The position numbers and the translations under genes were made by a program. This document shows, piece after piece, positions 17,109 to 24,740 of a stretch of 64,000 nucleotides of DNA. Every line of letters begins with the position of its first letter. Position 1 is the stretch's first letter. Under the pieces are notes generated by a model. That model saw only the letters and a list, made by a program, of their open reading frames with translations. It ran no database searches and had not been told where the DNA came from. This DNA is from JABFSS01 sp964449445. GTDB lineage: Bacteria; Patescibacteriota; Gracilibacteria; Peribacterales; Peribacteraceae. The stretch lies in contig CAYUZT010000006.1 of NCBI GenBank assembly GCA_964449445.1, positions 1 to 64,000 of the forward strand. The letters run 5' to 3'.

Positions 17109-18113
17109 ATGCCCATCTCCGCCCGCTCCACCCCCAACATCGCCCTCATCAAATACTGGGGCAATCGTAATAACGCTCTGCGCCTTCCTGCAGCGGATTC
17201 TCTTTCCATGACGCTTGATTCTCCGCATGTGGAGATCACTATGGATCATGCAGATTCACTCAGTGTGATGTCCTTTGAAGTGAATGGTTCTGAAAAAAAG
17301 CTCACACCAAAGCAGATCGACCGTTTTCGCAGGCATCTGGAACTCACGAAGGTGTACCTGAAAAAACTCGGCGCAGACAAAGCCATGCCCTCTTCCGTCG
17401 TAATCACCGTTCGATCGATGATCCCCTCCTCCATCGGCCTCGCATCCTCCGCGGCCGTCTTCGGGTGCCTTGCAAAAGCGTACGCGGGACTGATCCGGGA
17501 ACACAGTGAGCTCAGTGATGAGCAAATCAGCGTGATCGCTCGTTTAGGTTCAGGATCTGCCGCCCGGAGCATCTACGGTGGATATGGCGCGCTACTTGCA
17601 GGATCCGGAGAGGAGATCGATTCTTCCAGTGCCGTCCAGATTGCTGATGAGAAGCACTGGCTCCTGCATGACATCATCTTGGTACCAAGCCAAAAGGAAA
17701 AGAGTGTGGGTTCCACCGAAGGTCATGCACTCGCGTGGACGAGTCCGCACTTCGAAGATCGCTTGAAAGCGATGCCGAGGCGACAGAAAGAATGCGCAGA
17801 TGTCATTCTGCACAAAGATTTCGAGAAACTGCAGTACGTTGCCGAAGAAGATTGTATGGATATGCACCATGTGATGGAGACGAGTACTCCATCGCTCACG
17901 TACTTGAGTGACGTAACGCACAGAATCATTGACGATATCTCAGCTCTCAGAACAAAGGATCATATTGAGGTTCTCTACACGATGGATGCAGGCCCGACGG
18001 TGCATCTGTTCTGTCCGGAAGAATCAGTGAACGCGGTTCGAGAGTTTGCGGAGGCACAAAAGGATTGCCAGATAATGGAAGCGCAGACCGGAAAGGGTGC
18101 ACATTTTCTCTAA
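17109..18113 (+). CDS. mvaD: Diphosphomevalonate decarboxylase
   Basis: 334 aa from the ATG at 17109, which gives the usual short N-terminus before NIALIKYWG (10-18). It decarboxylates mevalonate 5-diphosphate to IPP using ATP. The GHMP phosphate loop SSIGLASSAAVFG (107-119) and GSGSAARSIYGGYG (147-160) match the family, and a DAGPTVHLF segment near the C-terminus holds the conserved Asp of this superfamily. Because no phosphomevalonate kinase is seen, a variant acting on the monophosphate cannot be ruled out. Confidence 0.9.
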   Translation: MPISARSTPNIALIKYWGNRNNALRLPAADSLSMTLDSPHVEITMDHADSLSVMSFEVNGSEKKLTPKQIDRFRRHLELTKVYLKKLGADKAMPSSVVITVRSMIPSSIGLASSAAVFGCLAKAYAGLIREHSELSDEQISVIARLGSGSAARSIYGGYGALLAGSGEEIDSSSAVQIADEKHWLLHDIILVPSQKEKSVGSTEGHALAWTSPHFEDRLKAMPRRQKECADVILHKDFEKLQYVAEEDCMDMHHVMETSTPSLTYLSDVTHRIIDDISALRTKDHIEVLYTMDAGPTVHLFCPEESVNAVREFAEAQKDCQIMEAQTGKGAHFL

Positions 18114-18140
18114 GAAAATTCCTTGCAGTAGGTATATTTC

Positions 18141-18152
18141 AAGTGTACACTT
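18141..18152. promoter_or_regulatory. Palindromic operator of the Phd/RelE module
   Basis: AAGTGTACACTT is a perfect 12-bp palindrome 21 bp before the antitoxin ATG. It overlaps a TAAAAT box (18152-18157). Such sites are usual autoregulatory operators for Phd/YefM-type antitoxins; binding here is inferred. Confidence 0.55.
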
Positions 18153-18173
18153 AAAATACTTTCTACTGTACCT

Positions 18174-18419
18174 ATGCCAAAGGACATCTCCATTAAGGAA
18201 TTGCGCGAGAATCTTGCAAGAGTGGCTGACCGAGCGGAGCGCGGAGAAACCTTCCGTGTGATCCGACGCTCAAAGCCATCGTTCATCATTATGAACGTCG
18301 GTCTCGATGATTCTGATGACGCATGGGAAGGAGTGGATTTCACTGATGGCGGCAAAACGAAAGGGGTGCCTATTGAGAAAGTGATGAAAGAGCTCAACAA
18401 AATCCGGAGCCGCCGCTAA
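18174..18419 (+). CDS. Phd/YefM-type antitoxin
   Basis: 81 aa. The N-terminus MPKDISIKELRENLARVADRAERGE and the following TFRVIRRSKPSFII follow the Phd/YefM fold that dimerises and binds DNA; the acidic C-terminal half would wrap and neutralise the toxin. The toxin gene follows after 2 bp. The pair sits between mvaD and HMG-CoA reductase genes, so it splits the mevalonate genes. Confidence 0.85.
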   Translation: MPKDISIKELRENLARVADRAERGETFRVIRRSKPSFIIMNVGLDDSDDAWEGVDFTDGGKTKGVPIEKVMKELNKIRSRR

Positions 18420-18421
18420 GT

Positions 18422-18664
18422 ATGGAACAATGGATAAAGCAGCTTCGAAAAGCTCCACGGCACTATCAAGATCGCATTGGCAGAACGCTTCCTCAAATCT
18501 TCTCGAGAAATCTAGCAGGATTGAACTGGAAAAAATTGAAAGGCTATGAAGATCTTTTCCGGGTTCGCATAGGAGACTACCGGATTATCTACCACGACAA
18601 TGGAAAGGAAATTATGATCATGGCGATTTCACCGAAAAGCGATACTACATACAACGATTTGTAG
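18422..18664 (+). CDS. RelE/ParE-superfamily toxin
   Basis: 80 aa. GLNWKKLKGYEDLFRVRIGD and YRIIYHDNGKE show the RelE-type fold with the conserved R-V-R...YRI-Y core; the C-terminal SPKSDTTYNDL is in the position of the catalytic/anticodon-contact residues. It is predicted to be a ribosome-dependent mRNA interferase or a gyrase inhibitor (ParE); the sequence alone does not separate these. HMG-CoA reductase starts 1 bp after its stop, so it may share the transcript. Confidence 0.85.
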   Translation: MEQWIKQLRKAPRHYQDRIGRTLPQIFSRNLAGLNWKKLKGYEDLFRVRIGDYRIIYHDNGKEIMIMAISPKSDTTYNDL

Positions 18665-18665
18665 G

Positions 18666-19889
18666 ATGGATCTCCGCTCCCTCCCCACCGGCCTTACTCC
18701 TGAGCAACGTTGTACTGAACGCCGTTCGCACGTCGAACACGCGCTCTCCATTGATCTATTCGCACTCACTCCACGAGAAGGCTCCATCGGCCACGCTGAT
18801 GAGAAAAACTGCGAGCAAATGCTCGGTCATGTGCCGATCCCGGTGGGGTACGCAGGACCATTGAAGGTGACATTCAGTTCTGGAGAGACGTCGGAGATCC
18901 ATCTACCACTCGCAACCACCGAAGGCGCATTGGTCGCGAGCGTGAACAGAGGGTGCAAAGCGCTTTCGCAAGCAGGAGGAGTACGTTTGAGCTCCATTCA
19001 TCATGGAATGACGCGCTCAATGGCTTTTCGTGCCGCAGATATCCAGAATCTTTCTGCAATTCTCAAAAAACGAGAAGCAGAGTGGAAGCAGATAGGGCAT
19101 TCAACCAGCAATCACCTGAAAATTCTGACGTACGACGTTGATATCAAGGATGATCACCTCTTTCTGACAATTTCTTGCGACACCGACGAAGCAATGGGCA
19201 TGAATATGGTGACGATTGCCGCGCAGAAGATTGGAGAATGGATAGAATCCGAGTGTGATGACGTAACGTTTGTGACAGTCGCGGGAAATGTGGATAGCGA
19301 TAAGAAGCCCAGCAAGCGAACGCATGACCGCGGTCGTGGATACGAAGTAACGGCGACTGCCGAAATTTCGGAAGAAGTCCTCAAAGAAGTTCTCAAAACT
19401 TCCAGTGAAGCAATGCTCGCAACCGCGCATGCCAAGCTCACACTCGGATCCGAGATTGCCGGAGCAATCGGACGTAATTTGCACGCAGCAAATATTTTCG
19501 CCGCTCTCTACCTCGCAACCGGTCAGGATGCAGCTCACGTCGTTGAAGGCTCATTAACAGAAACTACCATCCAACCCCTGCCCACCGTAGCCTCGGCAAA
19601 GGTGGGATCCAACCATTCAGCCCCTGCCCACCGTAGCCTTGGCGAAGGTGGGATTCGCATATCCGTCCGCTGCCCGGCCATTCTCGTCGGTATCCGTGGT
19701 GGTGGCACGACCCTCCCCGCACAATCTCAGTGTTTGCAGATGTTGATGAAGCCGAAAACCGCGCTACATCCGAAAGCTCAACTTGCCGAAAGCATCGGTG
19801 CCGCGGTGCTCGCGGGGGAGATTTCACTGCTTGCAGCCCAGGCAAGCCATTCTTTAGCACAGGCACACACAAGGCTTGGTCGTACGTAA
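18666..19889 (+). CDS. mvaA: HMG-CoA reductase, class I
   Basis: 407 aa. It reduces HMG-CoA to mevalonate. Signatures are VPIPVGYAGPL (56-66), the catalytic Glu in TTEGALVAS (E86), DTDEAMGMNM (172-181), DKKPS (212-216, catalytic Lys) and GQDAAHVVEGS (286-296, D288). The motifs fit the class I form of archaea and eukaryotes. Residues about 303-331 are an extra segment encoded by two tandem copies of a palindromic repeat, placed between VEGS and the conserved ISV...GGGT region. The gene follows the toxin by 1 bp. Confidence 0.93.
   Translation: MDLRSLPTGLTPEQRCTERRSHVEHALSIDLFALTPREGSIGHADEKNCEQMLGHVPIPVGYAGPLKVTFSSGETSEIHLPLATTEGALVASVNRGCKALSQAGGVRLSSIHHGMTRSMAFRAADIQNLSAILKKREAEWKQIGHSTSNHLKILTYDVDIKDDHLFLTISCDTDEAMGMNMVTIAAQKIGEWIESECDDVTFVTVAGNVDSDKKPSKRTHDRGRGYEVTATAEISEEVLKEVLKTSSEAMLATAHAKLTLGSEIAGAIGRNLHAANIFAALYLATGQDAAHVVEGSLTETTIQPLPTVASAKVGSNHSAPAHRSLGEGGIRISVRCPAILVGIRGGGTTLPAQSQCLQMLMKPKTALHPKAQLAESIGAAVLAGEISLLAAQASHSLAQAHTRLGRT
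19575..19654 (+). repeat. Two tandem repeat units inside the HMG-CoA reductase gene
   Basis: Units at 19575-19608 and 19621-19654 (period 46 bp) share CCCCTGCCCACCGTAGCCT and end in GGTGGGAT; each contains the inverted pair CCCACC/GGTGGG. A similar 26-bp unit lies between genes at 46956-46981. The insertion keeps the reading frame. Confidence 0.85.
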
Positions 19890-20333
19890 GTGAACGAGTA
19901 TAGTCCGCTACTTCTCGCCAATGCTTCTATGTTTACAAGATCCACTATTGCTCGAATGGTTGAGGGCGAAATAAATACATGTGACATGTATTGTAATAGA
20001 ATTAAAGTAGCGGAAGCGGTTCTCATTAAACCACCACGGGAACTTGTTCCACGCAGCATCGCAATTGCAAAAGCCATTCGAGAAATTAATGATTATTATA
20101 TACTGCTTCATTTCATGCTTCTCGCAATAGAAGACAAAGAACTGCAACAACTTGCGAGAATAGATGTGGAAAAAGAAGAAGATGAAAAAGCTATTGAAAC
20201 CAAGCACAAATCGCTTGTCCATGATATGGGAATAGACACTGGACTCGCCGCCAGACTTTGGCGAACAGATGAGATTCACAGGAACCTTCCGGAACTCAAG
20301 AAAATTGCACAATCTTTACAAAAAGACGATTAA
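19890..20333 (+). CDS. Hypothetical all-helical protein
   Basis: 147 aa from a GTG directly after the HMG-CoA reductase stop. No family is recognised. It appears mostly helical, with charged segments (KEEDEKAIETKHK near residues 94-106) and no signal peptide. Its position between two mevalonate-pathway genes suggests co-transcription with HMG-CoA reductase. Local base use is more AT-rich than its neighbours, which hints at a different origin. Confidence 0.6.
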   Translation: MNEYSPLLLANASMFTRSTIARMVEGEINTCDMYCNRIKVAEAVLIKPPRELVPRSIAIAKAIREINDYYILLHFMLLAIEDKELQQLARIDVEKEEDEKAIETKHKSLVHDMGIDTGLAARLWRTDEIHRNLPELKKIAQSLQKDD

Positions 20334-20352
20334 AAGATCCCCTCTCTTCTGC

Positions 20353-20358
20353 TAGACT
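20353..20358 (+). promoter_or_regulatory. -10 box of the HMG-CoA synthase gene
   Basis: TAGACT ends 7 nt before the ATG at 20366; no Shine-Dalgarno sequence. Probable leaderless start of the HMGS-thiolase transcript. Confidence 0.5.
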
Positions 20359-20365
20359 GCCCCGG

Positions 20366-21391
20366 ATGCAAAAATCCGCGATTGTCGGTTTCGGCAGATA
20401 CTTGCCAAAGTATCGGGTGAAAACGGCCTCCATCGCTCTCCATCACGGTCAGGATCCCAAAGGGGTCGTTGCTGGTCTTGGAATCAGCGAAAAAACCGTT
20501 CCCGGGCGCGATGAAGATAGCTACACGATGGCGTTTGAAGCCGCGCGTCAGGCGATGGAGATTGCAGAGATTCAGTCGTCGGAAGTTTCCGCGATCTTTG
20601 TGGGAAGCGAGAGTCACCCGTATGCCGTGAAGCCGACGAGCTCGATGCTCGCATCGAGTTTGGATTTGCACCCATTCTGTCACTGTGCGGATTTGGAATT
20701 CGCCTGCAAGGCAGGAACGGCAGGAATGCAGATCGTTGACTCGATGATTCGTGCTGGGCAAGTGCAGTACGGAATGGCGATTGGCACCGATACCGCGCAG
20801 GGCCGTCCCGGTGATGCACTGGAGTACACAGCGGCAGCAGGTGCAGCGGCATTTGTGTTGGGATCGGAAAAATCGAAGAACGCTCTCTGCAAAATTGAGA
20901 GCACGCTCTCGTTCACCACCGATACTCCCGATTTTTGGAGACCGACTGGCGAAAAGTATCCCCACCACGCAGGACGCTTTACCGGGGAGCCCGCATACTT
21001 CCGCCATATGAAGGAAGCAACGCAGGGCATTCTCGCGATTGCACATCTCAAGCCACAGGACATCACGCATGTCGTGTTCCACATGCCGAACGCGAAGTTT
21101 CCAAAGACTATAGGAAAGAAACTGGGCTTCACACAGGAGCAAATGGAGCTGGGATTCATCGTCCCACAGATTGGAAACACGTACAGTGCCTGCTCCCCTC
21201 TTGGGCTCACCTATGTTTTAGAGCATGCGAAAAAGAACGACACGATTCTGCTGGTCTCCTACGGTTCGGGTTCCGGCTCCGATGCGTTCATCATGACCAT
21301 GGTCAAAGATGGCGTGAAGTTGAGCCCCGATGATCGTGAACCTGTATATCTCACCTACGACCAATACCTTGAGCACTCTCACGCCATTTAA
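20366..21391 (+). CDS. Hydroxymethylglutaryl-CoA synthase, archaeal type
   Basis: 341 aa, shorter than eukaryotic HMGS and typical of the archaeal/bacterial form. It condenses acetoacetyl-CoA with acetyl-CoA. Catalytic residues appear as E83 in GSESHPYAV and C114 in EFACKAGTAG; FHMPNAKFP and GNTYSACSPLGL carry the substrate His and the late conserved loop. The thiolase follows on the same strand and a DUF35 protein after that, the gene trio that in archaea forms a complex channelling acetoacetyl-CoA. Confidence 0.93.
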   Translation: MQKSAIVGFGRYLPKYRVKTASIALHHGQDPKGVVAGLGISEKTVPGRDEDSYTMAFEAARQAMEIAEIQSSEVSAIFVGSESHPYAVKPTSSMLASSLDLHPFCHCADLEFACKAGTAGMQIVDSMIRAGQVQYGMAIGTDTAQGRPGDALEYTAAAGAAAFVLGSEKSKNALCKIESTLSFTTDTPDFWRPTGEKYPHHAGRFTGEPAYFRHMKEATQGILAIAHLKPQDITHVVFHMPNAKFPKTIGKKLGFTQEQMELGFIVPQIGNTYSACSPLGLTYVLEHAKKNDTILLVSYGSGSGSDAFIMTMVKDGVKLSPDDREPVYLTYDQYLEHSHAI

Positions 21392-21445
21392 CCATTCAAC
21401 CATTTTGCCATCTCACCCTCTCACCATCCAGCCATCCGTTCACCC
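21392..21445. repeat. CCAT-rich spacer
   Basis: This short gap is made of repeated CCATT/CCATC words (for example AACCATTCAACCATT). Similar sequence fills the gap at about 28034-28080 between the glycosyltransferase and GH57 genes. It has low complexity and I see no promoter in it. Confidence 0.5.
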
Positions 21446-22570
21446 ATGACCTCCGACATCCACCTGATCGGCACCGGCCAAACGCGCTTTGGCGAACTGT
21501 GGGACAAAGGCATCAGAGAGCTGATGGAAGAAGCAGTTGATGCGGCCATTGCCTCGTCACCGTGCACAGCTCTCGATATCGACATGATTATCGTCAGCAA
21601 TATGCTCGCAGAGGTGACGAACAATCAGGCACACCTGAGCGCAATCGCATCGTCTCTGCTCCCTCACCATCCCCCGGCACTGCGCATCGAATCCGCCTGC
21701 GGCTCGGGCGCATTCGCGTTACACACCGCATGTGCGATGCTCGAAAGCGGCAGAGCGAAGAATGTGCTTGTGATCGGCGTGGAGAAAATGACGGACGTCT
21801 CGGTGGAAGCGGTCGCATCTGCACTAATGGGCGCTGCCGATAGCGAAGAAGAGCGCCCCGCAGGGCTCACGTTCCCCGGCATTTTCGGTCTGGTCGCGCA
21901 GCGGTACATGCACGAGTACGGGCTCAGCCGCGACGATTTAAGCCTCGTGAGCGCCGTCCATCACCAGAACGCAGTCGAAAATCCCTTCGCACAATTCCGT
22001 TCAGCCATCACGCCGGAAACGGTGAGTGGAAGTGCCCTCATTTCTGATCCTCTGCGATTGCTCGACTGCTCACCGATTTCTGACGGTGCTGCCGCCTGCA
22101 TTCTCTCCACTGAGCATGTGAGTTCGTGCCGTATTGCGGCATCGCAGATCGCGAGTGATTCCCTCAGCATTATCCACCGTCCCGTCATCACGTCCTTCTC
22201 TGCAACGAAAGATGCCGCCGAACGCGCACTGAGCGAAGCGTCCATCAAACTTGCCGACGTGAAGGTCTTGGAAACCCATGACTGCTTCTCCATCGCGGCC
22301 CTCATCAATCTGGAGGATTTGGGCTTCAGAGATCCCGGACAGGGAATTGAGATCTACCGCGATCTCCATGGAAAGCGCGCTTCCGATGTCCATGTAAACC
22401 GCAGTGGCGGCCTCAAAGGCTGCGGCCATCCTGTTGGCGCAACCGGCATCAAACAACTGATCGATGTCTCTAAACAGCTGCAGAAGACCGGAGAGCGCTA
22501 CGGACTCGCGCACAACTTCGGCGGCGCCTGCGCAACATGTGGAGTTCATGTTCTTGAGTACACAGCATAA
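21446..22570 (+). CDS. Acetyl-CoA acetyltransferase, archaeal-type thiolase
   Basis: 374 aa. It makes acetoacetyl-CoA from two acetyl-CoA, feeding HMG-CoA synthase. The acylated Cys is C85 in ESACGSGAF, HDCFS is the His-containing loop and GGLKGCGHPVGATG carries the second catalytic Cys and His. It lies directly after HMGS and before the DUF35-containing fusion, matching the archaeal thiolase/HMGS/DUF35 complex order. Confidence 0.93.
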   Translation: MTSDIHLIGTGQTRFGELWDKGIRELMEEAVDAAIASSPCTALDIDMIIVSNMLAEVTNNQAHLSAIASSLLPHHPPALRIESACGSGAFALHTACAMLESGRAKNVLVIGVEKMTDVSVEAVASALMGAADSEEERPAGLTFPGIFGLVAQRYMHEYGLSRDDLSLVSAVHHQNAVENPFAQFRSAITPETVSGSALISDPLRLLDCSPISDGAAACILSTEHVSSCRIAASQIASDSLSIIHRPVITSFSATKDAAERALSEASIKLADVKVLETHDCFSIAALINLEDLGFRDPGQGIEIYRDLHGKRASDVHVNRSGGLKGCGHPVGATGIKQLIDVSKQLQKTGERYGLAHNFGGACATCGVHVLEYTA

Positions 22571-22605
22571 ATATTTCGTCGCATTTTCCACTTTCCATTT
22601 TCCAC

Positions 22606-23520
22606 TTGTTTACTCCACCAATCCTCCACCGCGCCCAAGCCAAAAAGCGCCGCAAGCTCCAGCCCGGCACCGTGCTCTCCTGGACGACGATGACACATCC
22701 ACTGTCGGGATTCGGTAATCGGCCCCGAACCGTCGGTCTGATCGCGCTCCAGGATGGAACGCGCGCGCTGGGGCAACTGCTCGGAACGCCCGCTATCGGC
22801 AGCTCCGTGCGCCCGCGCATGAGTCTTTCGTCAGTAAGCGCGGAGGGACTACGTATCTACGATGTCGCGTACGAAGTGATGGCGGAAGTCCCCTCGAAGA
22901 TCTTCGAAGTGAAAAATTTTCCGGGCTACATTCTTGCTCTCACAGGTCCCTCAGGTGTCGGCAAAACCACCGTCAACCGGCTGCTGGTGAGCATGTTCAG
23001 CGAATACGTGGAGAGTGTTCCCATTTTGACGACGCGGGAACGACGAAAGGGTGATGACGGCGAGTATCGGTACGTGACAAAAGAGAAATTCACGGAGTCT
23101 ATCCGTAGCCGTGACATGATCTCATTTACGCAGATTCCCTCGAACACCGAGGAGCGCTGGTACGGCTACCTCCACACCGATATTGAGAAAATCTGGAAGA
23201 AAGGAAAACTCCCCGTGGTGATCACCGAAATGCATCTGCTGCGGGATCTCGCCGAACACTATGGCCGCCGTTCCATTTTGAGCTTCGGGCTGCTGCCCCC
23301 CGGCAAGAGCAAGCGCGCGATGCTCAGCGCCCTCCTCCACCGCCTGCGCGAACGCGGGCGCGATGCCGAGGAGCACATCAAGGACCGCCTGAAGAATGCA
23401 GTCAAAGATCTGGAGTTCTTCCGCGAGCGAGCGGATTTGTTCGATCGGATTCTCGTGAATGATGATCTCCAGGTGGTCGTAGAGGCAGTTCGGCAGCATG
23501 TGCCGGGGCTCCAGGGTTAG
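22606..23520 (+). CDS. DUF35 OB-fold - guanylate kinase fusion protein
   Basis: 304 aa from a TTG, the first possible start in this frame. Residues about 19-95 (PGTVLSWTTM, then GLIALQDGTRALGQLLG) match the OB-fold part of DUF35 proteins, which in archaea hold thiolase and HMGS together; the usual N-terminal zinc ribbon is missing. From residue 110 on there is a guanylate kinase-like domain with P-loop GPSGVGKT (114-121) and TTRERRKGDDGEYRYVT (142-158), the GMP-binding signature. A single uninterrupted frame covers both. The first part fits the preceding thiolase gene; the second would supply GMP kinase. Confidence 0.8.
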   Translation: MFTPPILHRAQAKKRRKLQPGTVLSWTTMTHPLSGFGNRPRTVGLIALQDGTRALGQLLGTPAIGSSVRPRMSLSSVSAEGLRIYDVAYEVMAEVPSKIFEVKNFPGYILALTGPSGVGKTTVNRLLVSMFSEYVESVPILTTRERRKGDDGEYRYVTKEKFTESIRSRDMISFTQIPSNTEERWYGYLHTDIEKIWKKGKLPVVITEMHLLRDLAEHYGRRSILSFGLLPPGKSKRAMLSALLHRLRERGRDAEEHIKDRLKNAVKDLEFFRERADLFDRILVNDDLQVVVEAVRQHVPGLQG

Positions 23521-23528
23521 CGAAATAT

Positions 23529-23556
23529 TTGACACACTTATGGGCCATAGTAGTGT
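23529..23556 (+). promoter_or_regulatory. Consensus promoter of the gene at 23563
   Basis: TTGACA (23529-23534), 16 bp, TAGTGT (23551-23556), then 6 nt to the ATG. One of the clearest leaderless promoters in the window. Confidence 0.65.
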
Positions 23557-23562
23557 TTTCTC

Positions 23563-23895
23563 ATGATCGAGACTGATGAAACTAGGATACGTATCGGTTC
23601 CGAAAGCAGAGTGCGGGTCGGCAATCCTCTTCCGCGACTTTCTCCCATGGAACAAAGTCTGAAGCTTGAAGATTTGATGAGACAAGTTCATCTGCCTGAT
23701 GAACTACCCCCAGATAAGACGCCGCTTTGGGTCGTACATTCATACACCATGTCCGTTCTTGCAGCGGTGGGAATATACTTAGCAATTGGTGTGGGAGTGA
23801 TAGCGAAAGATTTTAAGCAACAAAATGACTTTGATCCGGAATGGAAAATGGGAAATAACAATGCACCTCTTCTTGCTCCGCCTGGGCGATTATAG
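23563..23895 (+). CDS. Small single-pass membrane protein
   Basis: 110 aa; family unknown. A charged cytoplasmic-looking N-terminus is followed by one membrane helix at about residues 58-80 (TMSVLAAVGIYLAIGVGVIA). It begins a run of three small membrane-protein genes (23563, 23938, 24288), each with its own promoter-like sequence. They share no obvious sequence similarity beyond one membrane helix. Confidence 0.65.
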   Translation: MIETDETRIRIGSESRVRVGNPLPRLSPMEQSLKLEDLMRQVHLPDELPPDKTPLWVVHSYTMSVLAAVGIYLAIGVGVIAKDFKQQNDFDPEWKMGNNNAPLLAPPGRL

Positions 23896-23937
23896 CTGTG
23901 TATTGATAATGCGATTGTGCGGTAGGATGATGGACGC

Positions 23938-24243
23938 ATGATGGAAATACCGATAGACGAAGCGGTGATCGCCGGCTTTCCCCTATCCTTGGACGGTGAT
24001 GCTCATACGGGAACACGCGTCGGCTTGCGTCCGGAGCCCCCCGTCACAGAGTGCAAAGCGGATGCTGACTTCTTTAACATCTGTATTCCTATGACAGAAG
24101 CAGCATTGGAACACCGTAGACCGTGTGATGGCTGCGAAGCCACGGCATACGCCATTGCATCCATGGTGGCCGGCGCCATTCTCGTGGCGCTCGCCTATTC
24201 AATGGACAAGGAGATGTTTCAATTCCCGCCGGGTATGCAGTGA
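23938..24243 (+). CDS. Small single-pass membrane protein
   Basis: 101 aa; family unknown. One membrane helix at about residues 70-87 (AIASMVAGAILVALAY). The N-terminal 60 residues contain four Cys (TEC, NIC, RPCDGC), which might bind metal or form disulfides. TTGATA at 23903-23908 and TAGGAT at 23923-23928 are possible promoter boxes, but the 14-bp spacing is short. Confidence 0.55.
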   Translation: MMEIPIDEAVIAGFPLSLDGDAHTGTRVGLRPEPPVTECKADADFFNICIPMTEAALEHRRPCDGCEATAYAIASMVAGAILVALAYSMDKEMFQFPPGMQ

Positions 24244-24252
24244 GCCAACTAA

Positions 24253-24283
24253 TTGACAGAAAGAAGGAATAGTGAAATGATAT
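24253..24283 (+). promoter_or_regulatory. Shared-type promoter, copy 1
   Basis: TTGACA (24253-24258), 19 bp, TGATAT (24278-24283), just before the ATG at 24288. The same layout and the same downstream words (TGAAATGATATTTT) occur before the gene at 32491. The long spacing is unusual for a housekeeping sigma factor. Confidence 0.5.
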
Positions 24284-24287
24284 TTTC

Positions 24288-24734
24288 ATGGGTGTCGATA
24301 AAATTACAAGTCTAGAACGCTACGAACAGAGACGGGCAGCAGAGCAGCAACAGGCTGTAGAGCAAAAACGGGCAGGGATACTCAAGACTATCGGCCATAT
24401 TTCCATCGGTGCTGGTGCAGCATTGGCTGTCATCCTTGCGATCGGTACTCCCATTGCATGGATGATGTGCAAAGACAGGACGAAAGGAAACGGCAATCCA
24501 GTGCCCTCTCAGAAGAAAGACACATCGACAATCCTTCAGCAGCAGGAAAAGAGTAAGGCCAGCGACTTTACTATCCATGGTGCAGAAACTCGAGAGATGC
24601 GCGTGGATTGGATCGATGATGTTTATAAAGAACGGAGTTCGAATTTTATTGATAACGGCTCGGGAGAGAAACCGCGAGGTTTTCCGGGAAGGTCTAGATT
24701 AGAGGTCGAAGGACTACCGACGAAACCACGTTAG
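24288..24734 (+). CDS. Small membrane protein with coiled N-terminus
   Basis: 148 aa; family unknown. Residues 8-30 (ERYEQRRAAEQQQAVEQ and following) are a charged helix, residues 34-60 one membrane helix (IGHISIGAGAALAVILAIG), and the rest is a polar, probably extracytoplasmic tail. The gene ends 6 bp before the convergent pckA stop, so the two genes meet tail to tail. Its promoter resembles that of the gene at 32491, which also encodes an N-terminally anchored protein. Confidence 0.65.
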   Translation: MGVDKITSLERYEQRRAAEQQQAVEQKRAGILKTIGHISIGAGAALAVILAIGTPIAWMMCKDRTKGNGNPVPSQKKDTSTILQQQEKSKASDFTIHGAETREMRVDWIDDVYKERSSNFIDNGSGEKPRGFPGRSRLEVEGLPTKPR

Positions 24735-24740
24735 GAGAAT

